Part shown: piece after piece, positions 7,930 to 16,753 of the stretch
Position numbering within the stretch: the stretch's first letter is position 1
How the letters are laid out: every line of letters starts with the position of its first letter
DNA from: Lentimicrobium sp. L6
GTDB taxonomy: Bacteria > Bacteroidota > Bacteroidia > Bacteroidales > UBA12170
Direction of reading: 5' to 3'
Assembly: GCF_013166655.1 (NCBI RefSeq)
Contig: NZ_JABKCA010000033.1
Span: forward strand, 1-53,833
Length of the DNA stretch: 53,833 nucleotides
The notes under the pieces: generated by a model
The model's database searches: none
Told to the model about the DNA's origin: nothing
Seen by the model: only the letters and a program-made list of their open reading frames with translations
Translations under genes and position numbers: made by a program

Positions 7930-8808
7930 TTAGACCGTATAATTCAACAGTAATCTATCAGAAACTAATTCTTGTTCCAAAGATTGACCTTCCATTTGAA
8001 ATCTTCTCAACATTGAACGTCCAACACTAATAATAATTTCTTCTTCAAATACATTTTCCGGAATGGGTAAATCACAAATATAATTTCCTGATTTCTTACT
8101 TCCATCGATACTTAATGCAACTCGAACACCTTTGTTTTTTGCCTTCTCAATTTCCAAGAATAAATCTTCTAATTGAAAAGATTGAGCACCATAAAGAATT
8201 CCTTGGCTATGACTATATGGAGGATCACAATAAAGTAAATCGCCTTCTTTGGCAAGTTCAAATACTTCTTTGTAATCTGCATGCATAAAGTTTACATTTT
8301 TCATTCTTTCTTGCCAATCTATAACTCTTTTTGCAAAACTATCAACCGAAATTGGTGTATGAGGACCGCAAGGTGTGCTCATATAACCATCACTTTTTCT
8401 AAAACGAACAATCCCTCCATAACAAGCTCTCGTTAGAAACAAAAAGTCTTTACCATTATGCTTTTCGTTAAACGCTGCTTTTACACTTTCGTATACTTCC
8501 TTTTTATTCTCTGTATTTAGTTTGTTTCTATTCTCTGCATACCAATCAACCAATCCCTTTGGATCTGACTTTAACTGTTGCCAAATTTCAATTAATGGTA
8601 AAAATGCATCAGAACCAACACCAATATTAGGAGCTACAGTGGCCATTACAGCCCCACTCCCAATAAAAGGTTCATAGAAAGTATTGAATTCAGTTGGGAA
8701 AAATCTAACTATTTCAGATGCAAATCTTTGTTTATTCCCAACCCATTTTAATAATTGACTTTTGGGTGGAGTCTTAGTTACAAATTTGCTGTGGAGTCTA
8801 GACTGCAT
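7930..8808 (-). CDS. D12-class DNA adenine-N6 methyltransferase (Dam/DpnM type)
   Basis: The enzyme is expected to methylate adenine in a short DNA site using S-adenosylmethionine. The AdoMet-binding motif L-L-K-W-V-G-N-K-Q-R lies near the N-terminus, followed by FYEPFIGSGAV, and the catalytic DPPY motif is in DLLYCDPPYSHSQG. Target specificity cannot be read from the sequence; D12 enzymes often recognise GATC or related sites. An upstream ATG at 8838 precedes the predicted promoter, so 8808 (M-Q-S-R-L-H-S) is the better start. No restriction enzyme or other modification gene is adjacent, so it may be an orphan or a remnant of a lost system. Confidence 0.85.
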   Translation of the reverse strand: MQSRLHSKFVTKTPPKSQLLKWVGNKQRFASEIVRFFPTEFNTFYEPFIGSGAVMATVAPNIGVGSDAFLPLIEIWQQLKSDPKGLVDWYAENRNKLNTENKKEVYESVKAAFNEKHNGKDFLFLTRACYGGIVRFRKSDGYMSTPCGPHTPISVDSFAKRVIDWQERMKNVNFMHADYKEVFELAKEGDLLYCDPPYSHSQGILYGAQSFQLEDLFLEIEKAKNKGVRVALSIDGSKKSGNYICDLPIPENVFEEEIIISVGRSMLRRFQMEGQSLEQELVSDRLLLNYTV

Positions 8809-8823
8809 AAATAAGATTTTTGG

Positions 8824-8831
8824 CAAATGTA
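8824..8831 (-). promoter_or_regulatory. Predicted promoter of the adenine methyltransferase gene
   Basis: The reverse strand reads TACATTTG, an exact TAnnTTTG element 16 bases before the ATG at 8808. It overlaps the longer possible start at 8838 and therefore argues for 8808. Confidence 0.5.
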
Positions 8832-8960
8832 ATGCCAAATGTGTCCTTATCCCAATATCGGATAGCAGGAATAAGCATATATTATATTTTTATGAATGGA
8901 GAAACACTAAAAAAGACATATTGTAGCTATAATGACTTTATATAGTCTCAGGGGGGATGA

Positions 8961-9104
8961 CCAAAAAAGCCCGGACTAGCTTATAATCTAGATCTTCTTC
9001 AATATTTTATTAGCAAGTGTGAAACTGGAAAAAGAGGTTTAGGTTTCGTCGAATTAAAATCAGTCCTTGAAGCAATGGGAACAACCACAAAGAATTGGTT
9101 ATAG
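8961..9104 (+). pseudogene. Unrecognised open frame without a start, possible gene remnant
   Basis: A 47-codon frame is open between two stops and has no start codon. Its end reads like protein (L-L-Q-Y-F-I-S-K-C-E-T-G-K-R-G-L-G-F-V-E). It sits in the 450-base gap next to the lone methyltransferase and might be what remains of a neighbour. No family is recognised and chance is possible. The rest of the gap 8839-9254 shows nothing else. Confidence 0.2.
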
Positions 9105-9254
9105 ATTTGAAAAAAGTAAATGAGGACAAAAAATAATTTACAGGTAATGTATTACTCTAGAAGTGAGCATAGAAATAAATTAACAAATAGCTATGCACTT
9201 AGGTAGTTTGAGTTAAAGTTTTATAATGAGAATAGTGGAATATTTATTTTGTTG

Positions 9255-9262
9255 TACTTTTG
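9255..9262 (+). promoter_or_regulatory. Predicted promoter of the acyl-CoA synthetase gene (TACTTTTG)
   Basis: An exact TAnnTTTG element lies 18 bases before the ATG at 9281, followed by CCGACAC. It implies a short leader of about ten bases. Confidence 0.55.
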
Positions 9263-9280
9263 CCGACACAATAAAAAAAT

Positions 9281-10924
9281 ATGCACGATCTTCCAGTTTT
9301 AACATTACCAGCATTACTGCAGCAATCAGTTAAAAGATTTACTGATCGTCCGGCACTTGCTTTTGTTGGTAAAGATTCAATAAGCTATAGGCAATTCGAT
9401 AAAAAAAGACTTGCTGTTAACTCTTTGCTTGAGAAGTTAAAAATCCAACCAGGTGATCGAGTGGCTTTACTAAGTTCCAACATGCCCAATTGGGGAATCA
9501 CCTATTTCGCTATCGCTTCTATGGGTGCTGTTGTGGTGCCTATTCTACCAGATTTTAGCGAGCACGAAATAGATAATATTTTGTCCCACTCCGAATCAAA
9601 AGCCATATTTTTTTCGAATGGTTTAAAAGCTAAGATCAGCAAATTCCAGAAGGAAACACTGTTACACCGCATACTGATTGAGGATTATTCAATACTAGAG
9701 TCTGACCTGCCCAAAGTTCGCTTTAAGGAGGCTTCAATGCCCCAAAAGAAACACCATATTGCTGAGGATGATCTGGCGGTCATTATATACACATCGGGGA
9801 CAACTGGAAAATCAAAAGGGGTTATGCTCACCCACAAGAATATTGTTTCCAATGCCGTTTCCAGCGGAGGGATTCAGGAAATTAATCCCTTCGACCGTTT
9901 TTTATCTGTCCTTCCTCTTTCACATACTTACGAAAATACAATTGGCTTCATCCTTCCGATTCTTAGGGGAGCCTGTGTTTATTATATAACCAGACCACCA
10001 ACCCCAGCAGTATTACTTCCGGCACTCAAAGAGGTACGCCCAACGTTGATGCTGACCGTGCCTTTGATTATCGAAAAAATATATAAGAACAAGGTTCTAC
10101 CTACTTTCAATAAAAACAAGCTGACAAGAGCATTATATGCTATGCCTTTCTTACGAAAGAAAATGAACCTATTGGCCGGCAAAAAACTGATGCAAACCTT
10201 TGGTGGCGAACTGAAATTTTTTGGAATTGGTGGTGCGAAACTCGATAAGACAGTAGAGACCTTTTTGCGAGAGGCTAGATTCCCATACGCAATTGGTTAC
10301 GGACTCACTGAAACATCTCCCTTGCTTGCCGGTGCAAACCCAAAACATACAAAGCTGCAGTCTACAGGACCCAAACTCGAAGGAGTAAGCCTCAAAATCA
10401 ATAATCCAGGGAAACTCACTGGCGAAGGTGAAATTTGGGCAAAAGGCCCTAATATAATGAAAGGCTATTATAAAGAACCAGAATTGACCAAGGAAGTTTT
10501 AAGCGAAGATGGCTGGTTTAAAACAGGTGACTTGGGTATCATTGATAAAACCAACCACCTCTATATTCGTGGACGTAGCAAAAATGTGATTATTGGACCT
10601 GGAGGTGAAAACATATTTCCTGAAGACATCGAGTCTATTATCAATAATTTCAAACATGTAGCCGAATCCCTTGTCATTCAGCAAAAAGGTAAATTGGTCG
10701 CCATGGTACATTTCAACCGCGAGGAGATTGAAGAAAAGTACAAAAATGTGAGAGAAGAAATTGAAGCTAAGTTTGAAGACTTAAGCAAAGAATTGCAAGA
10801 GTACGTAAATGCCAGGGTAAATAAATTTTCTAAAATCCAAATCGTCGAGCCACACGAAGAGGAATTTATAAAAACGGCCACCCAAAAGATCAAACGATTT
10901 TTATACCAAGGAGTACCTGCATAG
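9281..10924 (+). CDS. Long-chain acyl-CoA synthetase (AMP-forming)
   Basis: The enzyme activates fatty acids to acyl-CoA through an acyl-adenylate. The 547-residue protein has the AMP-binding P-loop Y-T-S-G-T-T-G-K-S-K-G-V near residue 170, the G-Y-G-L-T-E-T-S-P motif near 340, and the hinge and catalytic region GWFKTGDLG near 410. K-I-K-R-F-L near the C-terminus carries the lysine typical of the C-terminal subdomain. The body matches FadD/LC-FACS proteins. It stands alone, with its own promoter upstream and a strong terminator downstream, so it is probably monocistronic. Chain-length specificity cannot be judged. Confidence 0.88.
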   Translation: MHDLPVLTLPALLQQSVKRFTDRPALAFVGKDSISYRQFDKKRLAVNSLLEKLKIQPGDRVALLSSNMPNWGITYFAIASMGAVVVPILPDFSEHEIDNILSHSESKAIFFSNGLKAKISKFQKETLLHRILIEDYSILESDLPKVRFKEASMPQKKHHIAEDDLAVIIYTSGTTGKSKGVMLTHKNIVSNAVSSGGIQEINPFDRFLSVLPLSHTYENTIGFILPILRGACVYYITRPPTPAVLLPALKEVRPTLMLTVPLIIEKIYKNKVLPTFNKNKLTRALYAMPFLRKKMNLLAGKKLMQTFGGELKFFGIGGAKLDKTVETFLREARFPYAIGYGLTETSPLLAGANPKHTKLQSTGPKLEGVSLKINNPGKLTGEGEIWAKGPNIMKGYYKEPELTKEVLSEDGWFKTGDLGIIDKTNHLYIRGRSKNVIIGPGGENIFPEDIESIINNFKHVAESLVIQQKGKLVAMVHFNREEIEEKYKNVREEIEAKFEDLSKELQEYVNARVNKFSKIQIVEPHEEEFIKTATQKIKRFLYQGVPA

Positions 10925-10980
10925 GGTTAGCTATTTACCTTAGGTTCGATTCTTAAATAATGGCCACAGAAAACCAAAAA

Positions 10981-11011
10981 AACCATATCATACTAATTGT
11001 ATGATATGGTT
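10981..11011. terminator. Bidirectional intrinsic terminator
   Basis: A perfect 13-bp stem (AACCATATCATAC and its complement) around a TAATT loop is preceded by an A-run and followed by TTTTATCTTTTT. It lies between convergent genes and can serve the acyl-CoA synthetase on the forward strand and the lipoprotein gene on the reverse strand. Confidence 0.88.
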
Positions 11012-11037
11012 TTTATCTTTTTCTAAACTCCTACAGG

Positions 11038-12981
11038 CTATTTGTTTTCAACATCCATAGGCTCTTGAATATCCGAAACAGCTGAATCAGTATGCTTTGT
11101 CGACTTAACAAGGTTTCGGAATACAATATACAGTCTTTCTGTATTTTCCCAATCAACGCCAGTGAAATTGATAATATTTCCATTATCCCAAACCCATCTA
11201 CCTTCAAATGTAGTCACATAGTTTTGAATTTGGTTGCGCTCTACGCTATACATAACTGTAGTGTTATCATAGGGTAGATGAACCGGATAATTATCAAATC
11301 CAAGTTTATAAGTAAAATTATGTGCGACTTCATAGCCGGCTTGCTCACCTATAGCAGTTACTGTATAACCATCACTACTCAAAATACCATTAATGGTGTG
11401 GGTATGATTTTCATTGGTTACTGCTGTAGCTGAAAAGCTCAGTCCGTTCCATACTATTATAGCTTCTTCCCACTCCAAATCGCCAGGATCTTTTACCGAA
11501 CATACTGTTTTTCCTTCCTCAAATAAAAAGGCATCCTCTGGACCAAAACCGAGATAAACGTGGTTACATGCTTTCAGAATATCTATCAATTCATCTTCGC
11601 CTGAACTCCCTATACTAACATTTGCCTTAGCCGATCCAATACTATTGCCATTACTTTTATCCTTTACCTCAACCTTAAGTTCGTACTCCCCATCTTCACT
11701 CCAAGTAATATTTACTGCATTACTTGCTGTAACTGGTGAAGAACCATCACCAATATCCCAAATATATTCCAGCTCACTAATATTTGATACCACTTCACAC
11801 TTGAAAGGATAGGCCACACCTGCTTCTCCAGGATTACTAACAGGTGTACCATCAGAAGACAGGGGAAGGAGATTAACGCTAACATCACCCCAGAGGCTAA
11901 GATTTCCATCACCTGTGTAATGAATACTTACTATTCTGCCTTCTTCATTATACGATTTTGCAACAGTTCCATCATTCATCCATCCTTCAAGGTTCATGGC
12001 TTGTGATTTGGAGGTGTCGCTCATCATTGCAAGGGAATTGATATCCCAGTTTGCACAATGATATCCCTGAACAGACCAATCGAAACCTAAATAGGCACCG
12101 TCGCCAAAATCATTAATGATATCAGGCCAGCCTCCTAAAAAACTAAAACAGAATCCCCCATAAAAAAATATGGTGTCGTTTCTAAAATCATTATGACTAG
12201 TAATAAAGTCAGGGGATACACAATATTTTGTGCCGATAGTAAAACTCATCGTTTTCACAAGAGGAATACTTCCTGTTTTTATCTCATCCCAATATTTTTT
12301 TGAAGTATTTGCATTTACCGTTTCACCAGTTAGGAAATAAATCTCGGTAATGTAACTTTCTTTTGGCCATGCTATTCCATGTCCAGACATATCGATAATA
12401 CCATAGTCACCCAATTGTGTTAATCTGTCCACCGTAACTTCACTATCTTTATAATACTCAGTAATACTTATACCTACCCTACTTAGATTTGAACTGTTTA
12501 TGTTGTGAACTTGATCTGTATAATAACTAAACTCAGAATAAGCAGCATCTAATTGTAACATTTTACGCCCATTAACAATAGATTTTAGCCTGCTTTCTTC
12601 CTTTATATCATCAGCTAATGGATTTAAAGCTGTTGATTTTTTGTAATCAAAGAGTTTTCCTTTTAAAAACAAACCACCCCTCATCCCATTGGCATATTGT
12701 ACCGCAATCCCTTTGCTATTTATTGTTGCTTCGGTAACAGATGGAGAGTTAGCAAAAGACTGCTGTGCCAAATTAATAGCATCTAGGGAATCCATGCTTA
12801 AAAACCATGTATCCAGATTATTGGCTATTTCATCCTGTAGACTGAGCAATTCCGCGTATGCTTCCTGCTCATCACTGGACCAAGCTTCTTCTTCTTCTTC
12901 ATCAGTTTTAGAGCAGGCAGTCCATAAAAAAGAGATTATAATTAAAAAGAGGCTTAATGCAAAAATGATTAACTTTTTCAT
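11038..12981 (-). CDS. PKD-domain lipoprotein with caspase-like (clan CD) peptidase motifs
   Basis: The protein of about 647 residues starts at MKKLIIFALSLF; an 18-residue upstream extension is unlikely. A lipobox (F-L-W-T-A-C) places the lipid-bearing cysteine at residue 23, followed by an acidic stretch with five Glu. Around residues 193-202 is a hydrophobic strand ending S-G-H-G, and around 270-278 another ending G-G-F-C, followed by A-Y-L-G-F. This spacing and order match the His-Gly and Cys motifs of clan CD (caspase/gingipain/clostripain-like) peptidases. Residues about 370-470 form a PKD-like beta domain, and the C-terminal ~180 residues are unrecognised. The lipoprotein call is firm; peptidase activity is inferred from motifs only. 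Confidence 0.6.
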   Translation of the reverse strand: MKKLIIFALSLFLIIISFLWTACSKTDEEEEEAWSSDEQEAYAELLSLQDEIANNLDTWFLSMDSLDAINLAQQSFANSPSVTEATINSKGIAVQYANGMRGGLFLKGKLFDYKKSTALNPLADDIKEESRLKSIVNGRKMLQLDAAYSEFSYYTDQVHNINSSNLSRVGISITEYYKDSEVTVDRLTQLGDYGIIDMSGHGIAWPKESYITEIYFLTGETVNANTSKKYWDEIKTGSIPLVKTMSFTIGTKYCVSPDFITSHNDFRNDTIFFYGGFCFSFLGGWPDIINDFGDGAYLGFDWSVQGYHCANWDINSLAMMSDTSKSQAMNLEGWMNDGTVAKSYNEEGRIVSIHYTGDGNLSLWGDVSVNLLPLSSDGTPVSNPGEAGVAYPFKCEVVSNISELEYIWDIGDGSSPVTASNAVNITWSEDGEYELKVEVKDKSNGNSIGSAKANVSIGSSGEDELIDILKACNHVYLGFGPEDAFLFEEGKTVCSVKDPGDLEWEEAIIVWNGLSFSATAVTNENHTHTINGILSSDGYTVTAIGEQAGYEVAHNFTYKLGFDNYPVHLPYDNTTVMYSVERNQIQNYVTTFEGRWVWDNGNIINFTGVDWENTERLYIVFRNLVKSTKHTDSAVSDIQEPMDVENK

Positions 12982-13490
12982 AATATTTACTTCATTTAAA
13001 TTCTTTAGTGTTTGATAAATATAAAAACTAGACAACAGTAATTAGTGCTAATTAACTAGGTTATAGTATTAATATTCAGAATTCTCAAATGAGTATTTAT
13101 CAATTATTTGTCCGATGAAAAATGTCAATCTTAGCTGTAAAGATAGTCATTTAGTTTTATTTTGAAAGCTTCACTTTTGAAGATGAACTGAATTTAGAAC
13201 CTCTTGACAAAGGTTAATCCAAACTAAAAAACCTCATTTTTACAAGAAGATGATATCAAAACAGCCTTAAGTATTATTTACCATCAGAATATCGTTCAAA
13301 GTGAGTAAGTTTTGAGAAACAGTTTCTGAGAAGCTTTCCCAGTAAAAGACAACGTATATACAATCATACACTTCTAATATAAATACAATAAGCTTCATTT
13401 TGAGCAATATATGTACTTTACAATTTATCTTTTGCACTGATTATTCGCAATATAGCATATGCATATATAACACACTAATTAAATAATTTA
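12982..13490. other. Gene-free divergent spacer
   Basis: This lies between two divergent genes. No open frame of interest was found. The only notable item is a small palindrome, AGAAACAGTTTCT, near 13316. No exact TAnnTTTG element was found for either gene. Confidence 0.5.
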
Positions 13491-13495
13491 GGAGG
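13491..13495 (+). promoter_or_regulatory. Strong Shine-Dalgarno sequence GGAGG
   Basis: GGAGG sits seven bases before the ATG at 13503. Other genes in this window generally lack such a site, as is usual for Bacteroidota. It fixes the start of the following gene and may indicate strong expression or foreign origin. Confidence 0.75.
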
Positions 13496-13502
13496 ATAAA
13501 TA

Positions 13503-14495
13503 ATGACAGATGAACCCACCAATGCAAATGGTTTTAAGGACACCATATGGTTTAAAGAGATTGAGGAGATCTATCAAAACTTTTCATTAATAATAGACGA
13601 CAGGTATAAGCCTGGATCAAAGAAAGAAATAGACCAGGCTAAAATAGAAGTGGCGGAGCTTAAAAGAAAGCACAAGGGAAACAAAGATTTTGACAAAGAA
13701 ATCAAGTATTTGGATGATCTTTTAGTGGACTCTAGTAAAAGAAAGTTCAATGGTTCAAAATTCACCATTATCGGAGTATTTCTGGGCATCTTAATCATGT
13801 TCTATATGAGCAATAGAGTAGAAGAAAAATCTGCCAGTTTAACTATAGACAAAGCCGAATCTATACAACTAGATAAAATAGTCAAATTAGAGCGAAAAGT
13901 TAAATCGGCTAAAGATGAGATTGAATATTCCATGACTTATACTATTCCATTGAAAAAGGAAATAGAAGATTTAAAAAAGCAAGAGCAAAGCAATCAAATT
14001 ATTGAACGCATAGCTGCAAAAGAAAAAAATCTAGCCTCCTCGGAAGAGAATAATAAAATCAGGGAAACCACTATCAGCGAATCAGAAAAACAAATCGAAT
14101 TTCTGAAATCTATGTCAGCAGAGGAGTATCGTGATTATAAAATAGGAAATGATCAAGAGGCAGCAGCCTCTGTAAGTGGATATGCTTGGAAAACAATATT
14201 GTGCTTTTTACTTTATTTAGCAGCCATGTTCCCCTTTGTGTTCACCATCGATAAAAGAGGTAAAAAAGACAAATCAAAATGGCTCAAAATCATTGGTGCC
14301 ATATTAGGGAGTGCTCAAACAGTTAGATATAGAAGGTCTGATGGTTCAACTTATGATGACAATTCCTCATATATTGGAGCTTTTGCAACAGCTATTGCTT
14401 TGCCTGTCGCTGCCATTGCACTTACAATTGTGCTTCTCCCCTATATTGCCACCATAGCCTTTGTTCGTAATATTATTGTTCCTTATTTTTACTAG
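13503..14495 (+). CDS. Unrecognised coiled-coil membrane protein
   Basis: No family is recognised for this 330-residue protein. Residues 1-85 are soluble and charged. A transmembrane helix follows (about 86-104, FTIIGVFLGILIMFYM). A Lys/Glu-rich stretch of about 115-205 looks like a long coiled coil. Another helix or helical hairpin lies at about 222-245. A basic cytoplasmic-looking loop with R-Y-R-R-S-D-G-S follows, and the C-terminus (285-328) is long and hydrophobic, perhaps two helices. The loop-plus-coil design suggests a scaffold or sensor, but nothing identifies a role. It has an unusual Shine-Dalgarno site and stands alone. Confidence 0.7.
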   Translation: MTDEPTNANGFKDTIWFKEIEEIYQNFSLIIDDRYKPGSKKEIDQAKIEVAELKRKHKGNKDFDKEIKYLDDLLVDSSKRKFNGSKFTIIGVFLGILIMFYMSNRVEEKSASLTIDKAESIQLDKIVKLERKVKSAKDEIEYSMTYTIPLKKEIEDLKKQEQSNQIIERIAAKEKNLASSEENNKIRETTISESEKQIEFLKSMSAEEYRDYKIGNDQEAAASVSGYAWKTILCFLLYLAAMFPFVFTIDKRGKKDKSKWLKIIGAILGSAQTVRYRRSDGSTYDDNSSYIGAFATAIALPVAAIALTIVLLPYIATIAFVRNIIVPYFY

Positions 14496-14546
14496 AGAAA
14501 AGCATTTATCAGTTATCAATTTTTGAAATAAGTTTGAGCTTGCTAT

Positions 14547-14568
14547 CCATCGGAAACTTTACCGATGG
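14547..14568. repeat. Short hairpin element, copy 2 (CCATCGG...CCGATGG)
   Basis: A 7-bp stem with an 8-base loop (AAACTTTA) lies 52 bases after the coiled-coil gene stop. The tail, GAGCTGCACGCCCAAAACC, resembles the tail of the copy at 6708. It is followed by AACC...GGTT with a T-run near 14615, which might act as a weak terminator for the convergent genes. Confidence 0.65.
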
Positions 14569-14643
14569 AGCTGCACGCCCAAAACCAAAAAAACCTCATC
14601 AAATAAATGACAAGGTTTTTAAATATGCTAAAATTCTTAAAGG

Positions 14644-16140
14644 CTATTCGTCTTCAACATCCAAAGCATCTAAGAAATCTACACTCTTCTGAATCTCATC
14701 GTGCATCACCTTATCTACTTCTATAAATGCTACTTTTGTTCTGTATGCAGCAATAAAGTCTTCGATGACCTCACTTGATTTTGCAGGGCGACGGAATTCT
14801 AAAGCTTGTGCAGCATTGAATAACTCAATGGCTAAAACTCTCATGGTATTCTCCGTGATTTTATAGGTTTTAGTAGCAGCATTAGCACCCATACTCACGT
14901 GATCTTCTTGTCCTTGAGACGAAGAAATAGAATCGGAGGAGGCTGGCATGGTATATTGCTTACTCTGAGAAACAATGGAAGCAGCAGTATATTGAGGAAT
15001 CATAAAGCCGGAATTGAGTCCTGGCTTGGCTACCAAAAATGATGGCAACTCCCTTTGTCCTGCCACTAATTTATAAGTTCTTCTTTCGGAGATATTTCCA
15101 AGCTCGGCCAAGGCCAAACCTAGCGTATCGAGTGCAATAGCCAAAGGTTGTCCGTGGAAGTTTCCTGCTGAGATGATTAAATCATCCTCTGGGAAAATAT
15201 TTGGATTATCAGTAGCACTGTTGATTTCTGTCTCTACCACTTTCGTCACATAGCTAATGGCATCTTTGCTGGCACCATGAACCTGAGGCATACAACGAAA
15301 GCTATATGGGTCTTGAACATGAACTTTATCTCTAGTGATAATTTCACTACCTTCTAATATCTCACGGATGTTTTTGGCCGTTTCTATTTGCCCATCATGA
15401 GGCCTTATCTCGTGTACTTTTGGGTGGAAAGGCTCAATTCTACCATCATAAGCATCCAATGAAATGGCGCCAATAAAGTCGGCTAAGAAGCTGATTTTTT
15501 GGGTCTCAATCAACTCGTAAACCGCATAGGCTCCCATAAACTGAGTTCCATTCAGTAAAGCTAAACCTTCTTTTGATTGCAATTCTATAGGCTTCCACTT
15601 GAATTCTTTATTGATGGCCTCCCCTGTTTTTACTTCTCCATTATGAAAGGCTTTTCCTAAACCAATTAATGGAAGTGCTAAATGAGCCAAAGGAGATAAG
15701 TCACCACTAGCTCCTAAGGAACCTTGCTGAAAAACCATTGGATATATACCATTATTATAGAAATCAACCAAACGCTGAACTGTAGCCAATTGTACTCCCG
15801 AATTTCCATAGGAAAGAGATTGGATCTTTAGGAAAATCATGATTTTCACAATCTCCATTGGAACCAAGTCACCAGTACCACAAGCGTGAGACATCACTAA
15901 GTTCTTCTGTAAAGTTCCGAGGTCTTCTTTTGAAATGGAATGCTTGTATAAGGAACCAAATCCTGTATTGATACCGTAGATTGGGCCTTCGTGAGTTTTC
16001 ATTTTCTCATCTAGGTAAGTGCGGCATTTCTCTATGTTTTCGATAGATTCGTCCGATAAGGCGATTTTATAATCACCAAAAACAATACTCTTTACAATAT
16101 TAATATCTAATCTATTACTTGAAATATAATGTGTATTCAT
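14644..16140 (-). CDS. hutH: Histidine ammonia-lyase
   Basis: HutH removes ammonia from histidine to give urocanate, the first step of histidine breakdown. The 498-residue protein has the A-S-G triad that forms the MIO cofactor, in GSLGASGDLSPLAH. It also has the substrate-site segments Y-G-I-N-T-G-F-G near residue 57 and QEDHVSMG near residue 420. Length is typical. The other hut genes (hutU, hutI, hutG) are not in the window. Some related MIO enzymes act on tyrosine or phenylalanine; the sequence looks more like HutH, but substrate is not proven. Confidence 0.85.
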   Translation of the reverse strand: MNTHYISSNRLDINIVKSIVFGDYKIALSDESIENIEKCRTYLDEKMKTHEGPIYGINTGFGSLYKHSISKEDLGTLQKNLVMSHACGTGDLVPMEIVKIMIFLKIQSLSYGNSGVQLATVQRLVDFYNNGIYPMVFQQGSLGASGDLSPLAHLALPLIGLGKAFHNGEVKTGEAINKEFKWKPIELQSKEGLALLNGTQFMGAYAVYELIETQKISFLADFIGAISLDAYDGRIEPFHPKVHEIRPHDGQIETAKNIREILEGSEIITRDKVHVQDPYSFRCMPQVHGASKDAISYVTKVVETEINSATDNPNIFPEDDLIISAGNFHGQPLAIALDTLGLALAELGNISERRTYKLVAGQRELPSFLVAKPGLNSGFMIPQYTAASIVSQSKQYTMPASSDSISSSQGQEDHVSMGANAATKTYKITENTMRVLAIELFNAAQALEFRRPAKSSEVIEDFIAAYRTKVAFIEVDKVMHDEIQKSVDFLDALDVEDE

Positions 16141-16435
16141 TTTGTTCTATTTTAAAACCATTGCGGTATCCTTCAACTCTGTCAGGTCAAGCAGCGGTTA
16201 ATGTTGTTGAATTATTTTTTGAAAATATTTTCTAAAATTCAATTAAACACAGAGTGCAGAACGATTTACACAGATTTTAAATTTCAATTGCCAAGTCATT
16301 ATTTATTGTTTTTTGATGACAAAATAGTCATCATTATCCTTAAACGGCAAAAATAGCCTCAATATCCTTTCAAAATACAGAAATTATCTCAGTTTTACAC
16401 TTAATTTGACTTATTCTGACTTATTAAACCATTGG
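16141..16435. other. Spacer upstream of hutH
   Basis: No gene and no convincing promoter were found. The stretch near 16250 (ACACAGAGTGCAGAACG) is of a type often seen in intergenic DNA of this phylum. Confidence 0.4.
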
Positions 16436-16652
16436 AATCAATACTGTCAAATACATATTCCATTTTAAAAAAGATTCTTCACTTCATTACATTAGGTTCT
16501 GAAAGACAAAGTATTAGAATATGATAGGAAGTAAGAAGGCCTTTGCTTTTGGCATTGAAAAAAGCAAAGGCCTTTTTCCTATTCTTTGCCATAAAACCAG
16601 TCATTCCGAAGCGTAACGAGGAATCTTTAATAATTATTAGGGCACTATTGAT
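16436..16652. repeat. Dispersed palindromic repeat, copy 2 of 3
   Basis: The outer arms are AAAAGATTCTTCACTTCATT and CATTCCGAAGCGTAACGAGG plus AATCTTT. The central hairpin has a 15-bp perfect core, AAGGCCTTTGCTTTT, paired with AAAAGCAAAGGCCTT. Compared with copy 3 the stem has GGCC in place of GGGC, with the matching change on the other arm. It lies between the starts of the divergent genes hutH and the acyltransferase. Confidence 0.85.
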
Positions 16653-16732
16653 CTGGAACATTCATTAAACCAGGGCATCTACATTGCTCAAACTTATCAA
16701 ATAAGCACCACAAGCCAATCCTAAAAAACACA

Positions 16733-16740
16733 TATCTTTG
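16733..16740 (+). promoter_or_regulatory. Predicted promoter of the LpxL-like gene (TATCTTTG)
   Basis: An exact TAnnTTTG element lies 14 bases before the TTG start at 16754, which would leave a very short leader. Confidence 0.5.
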
Positions 16741-16753
16741 TCAAAAAAATACT

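Noticed and set aside
12689-13015. Forward open frame opposite the lipoprotein start
   Set aside because: It is the mirror of the lipoprotein signal region and has no known domain or promoter.
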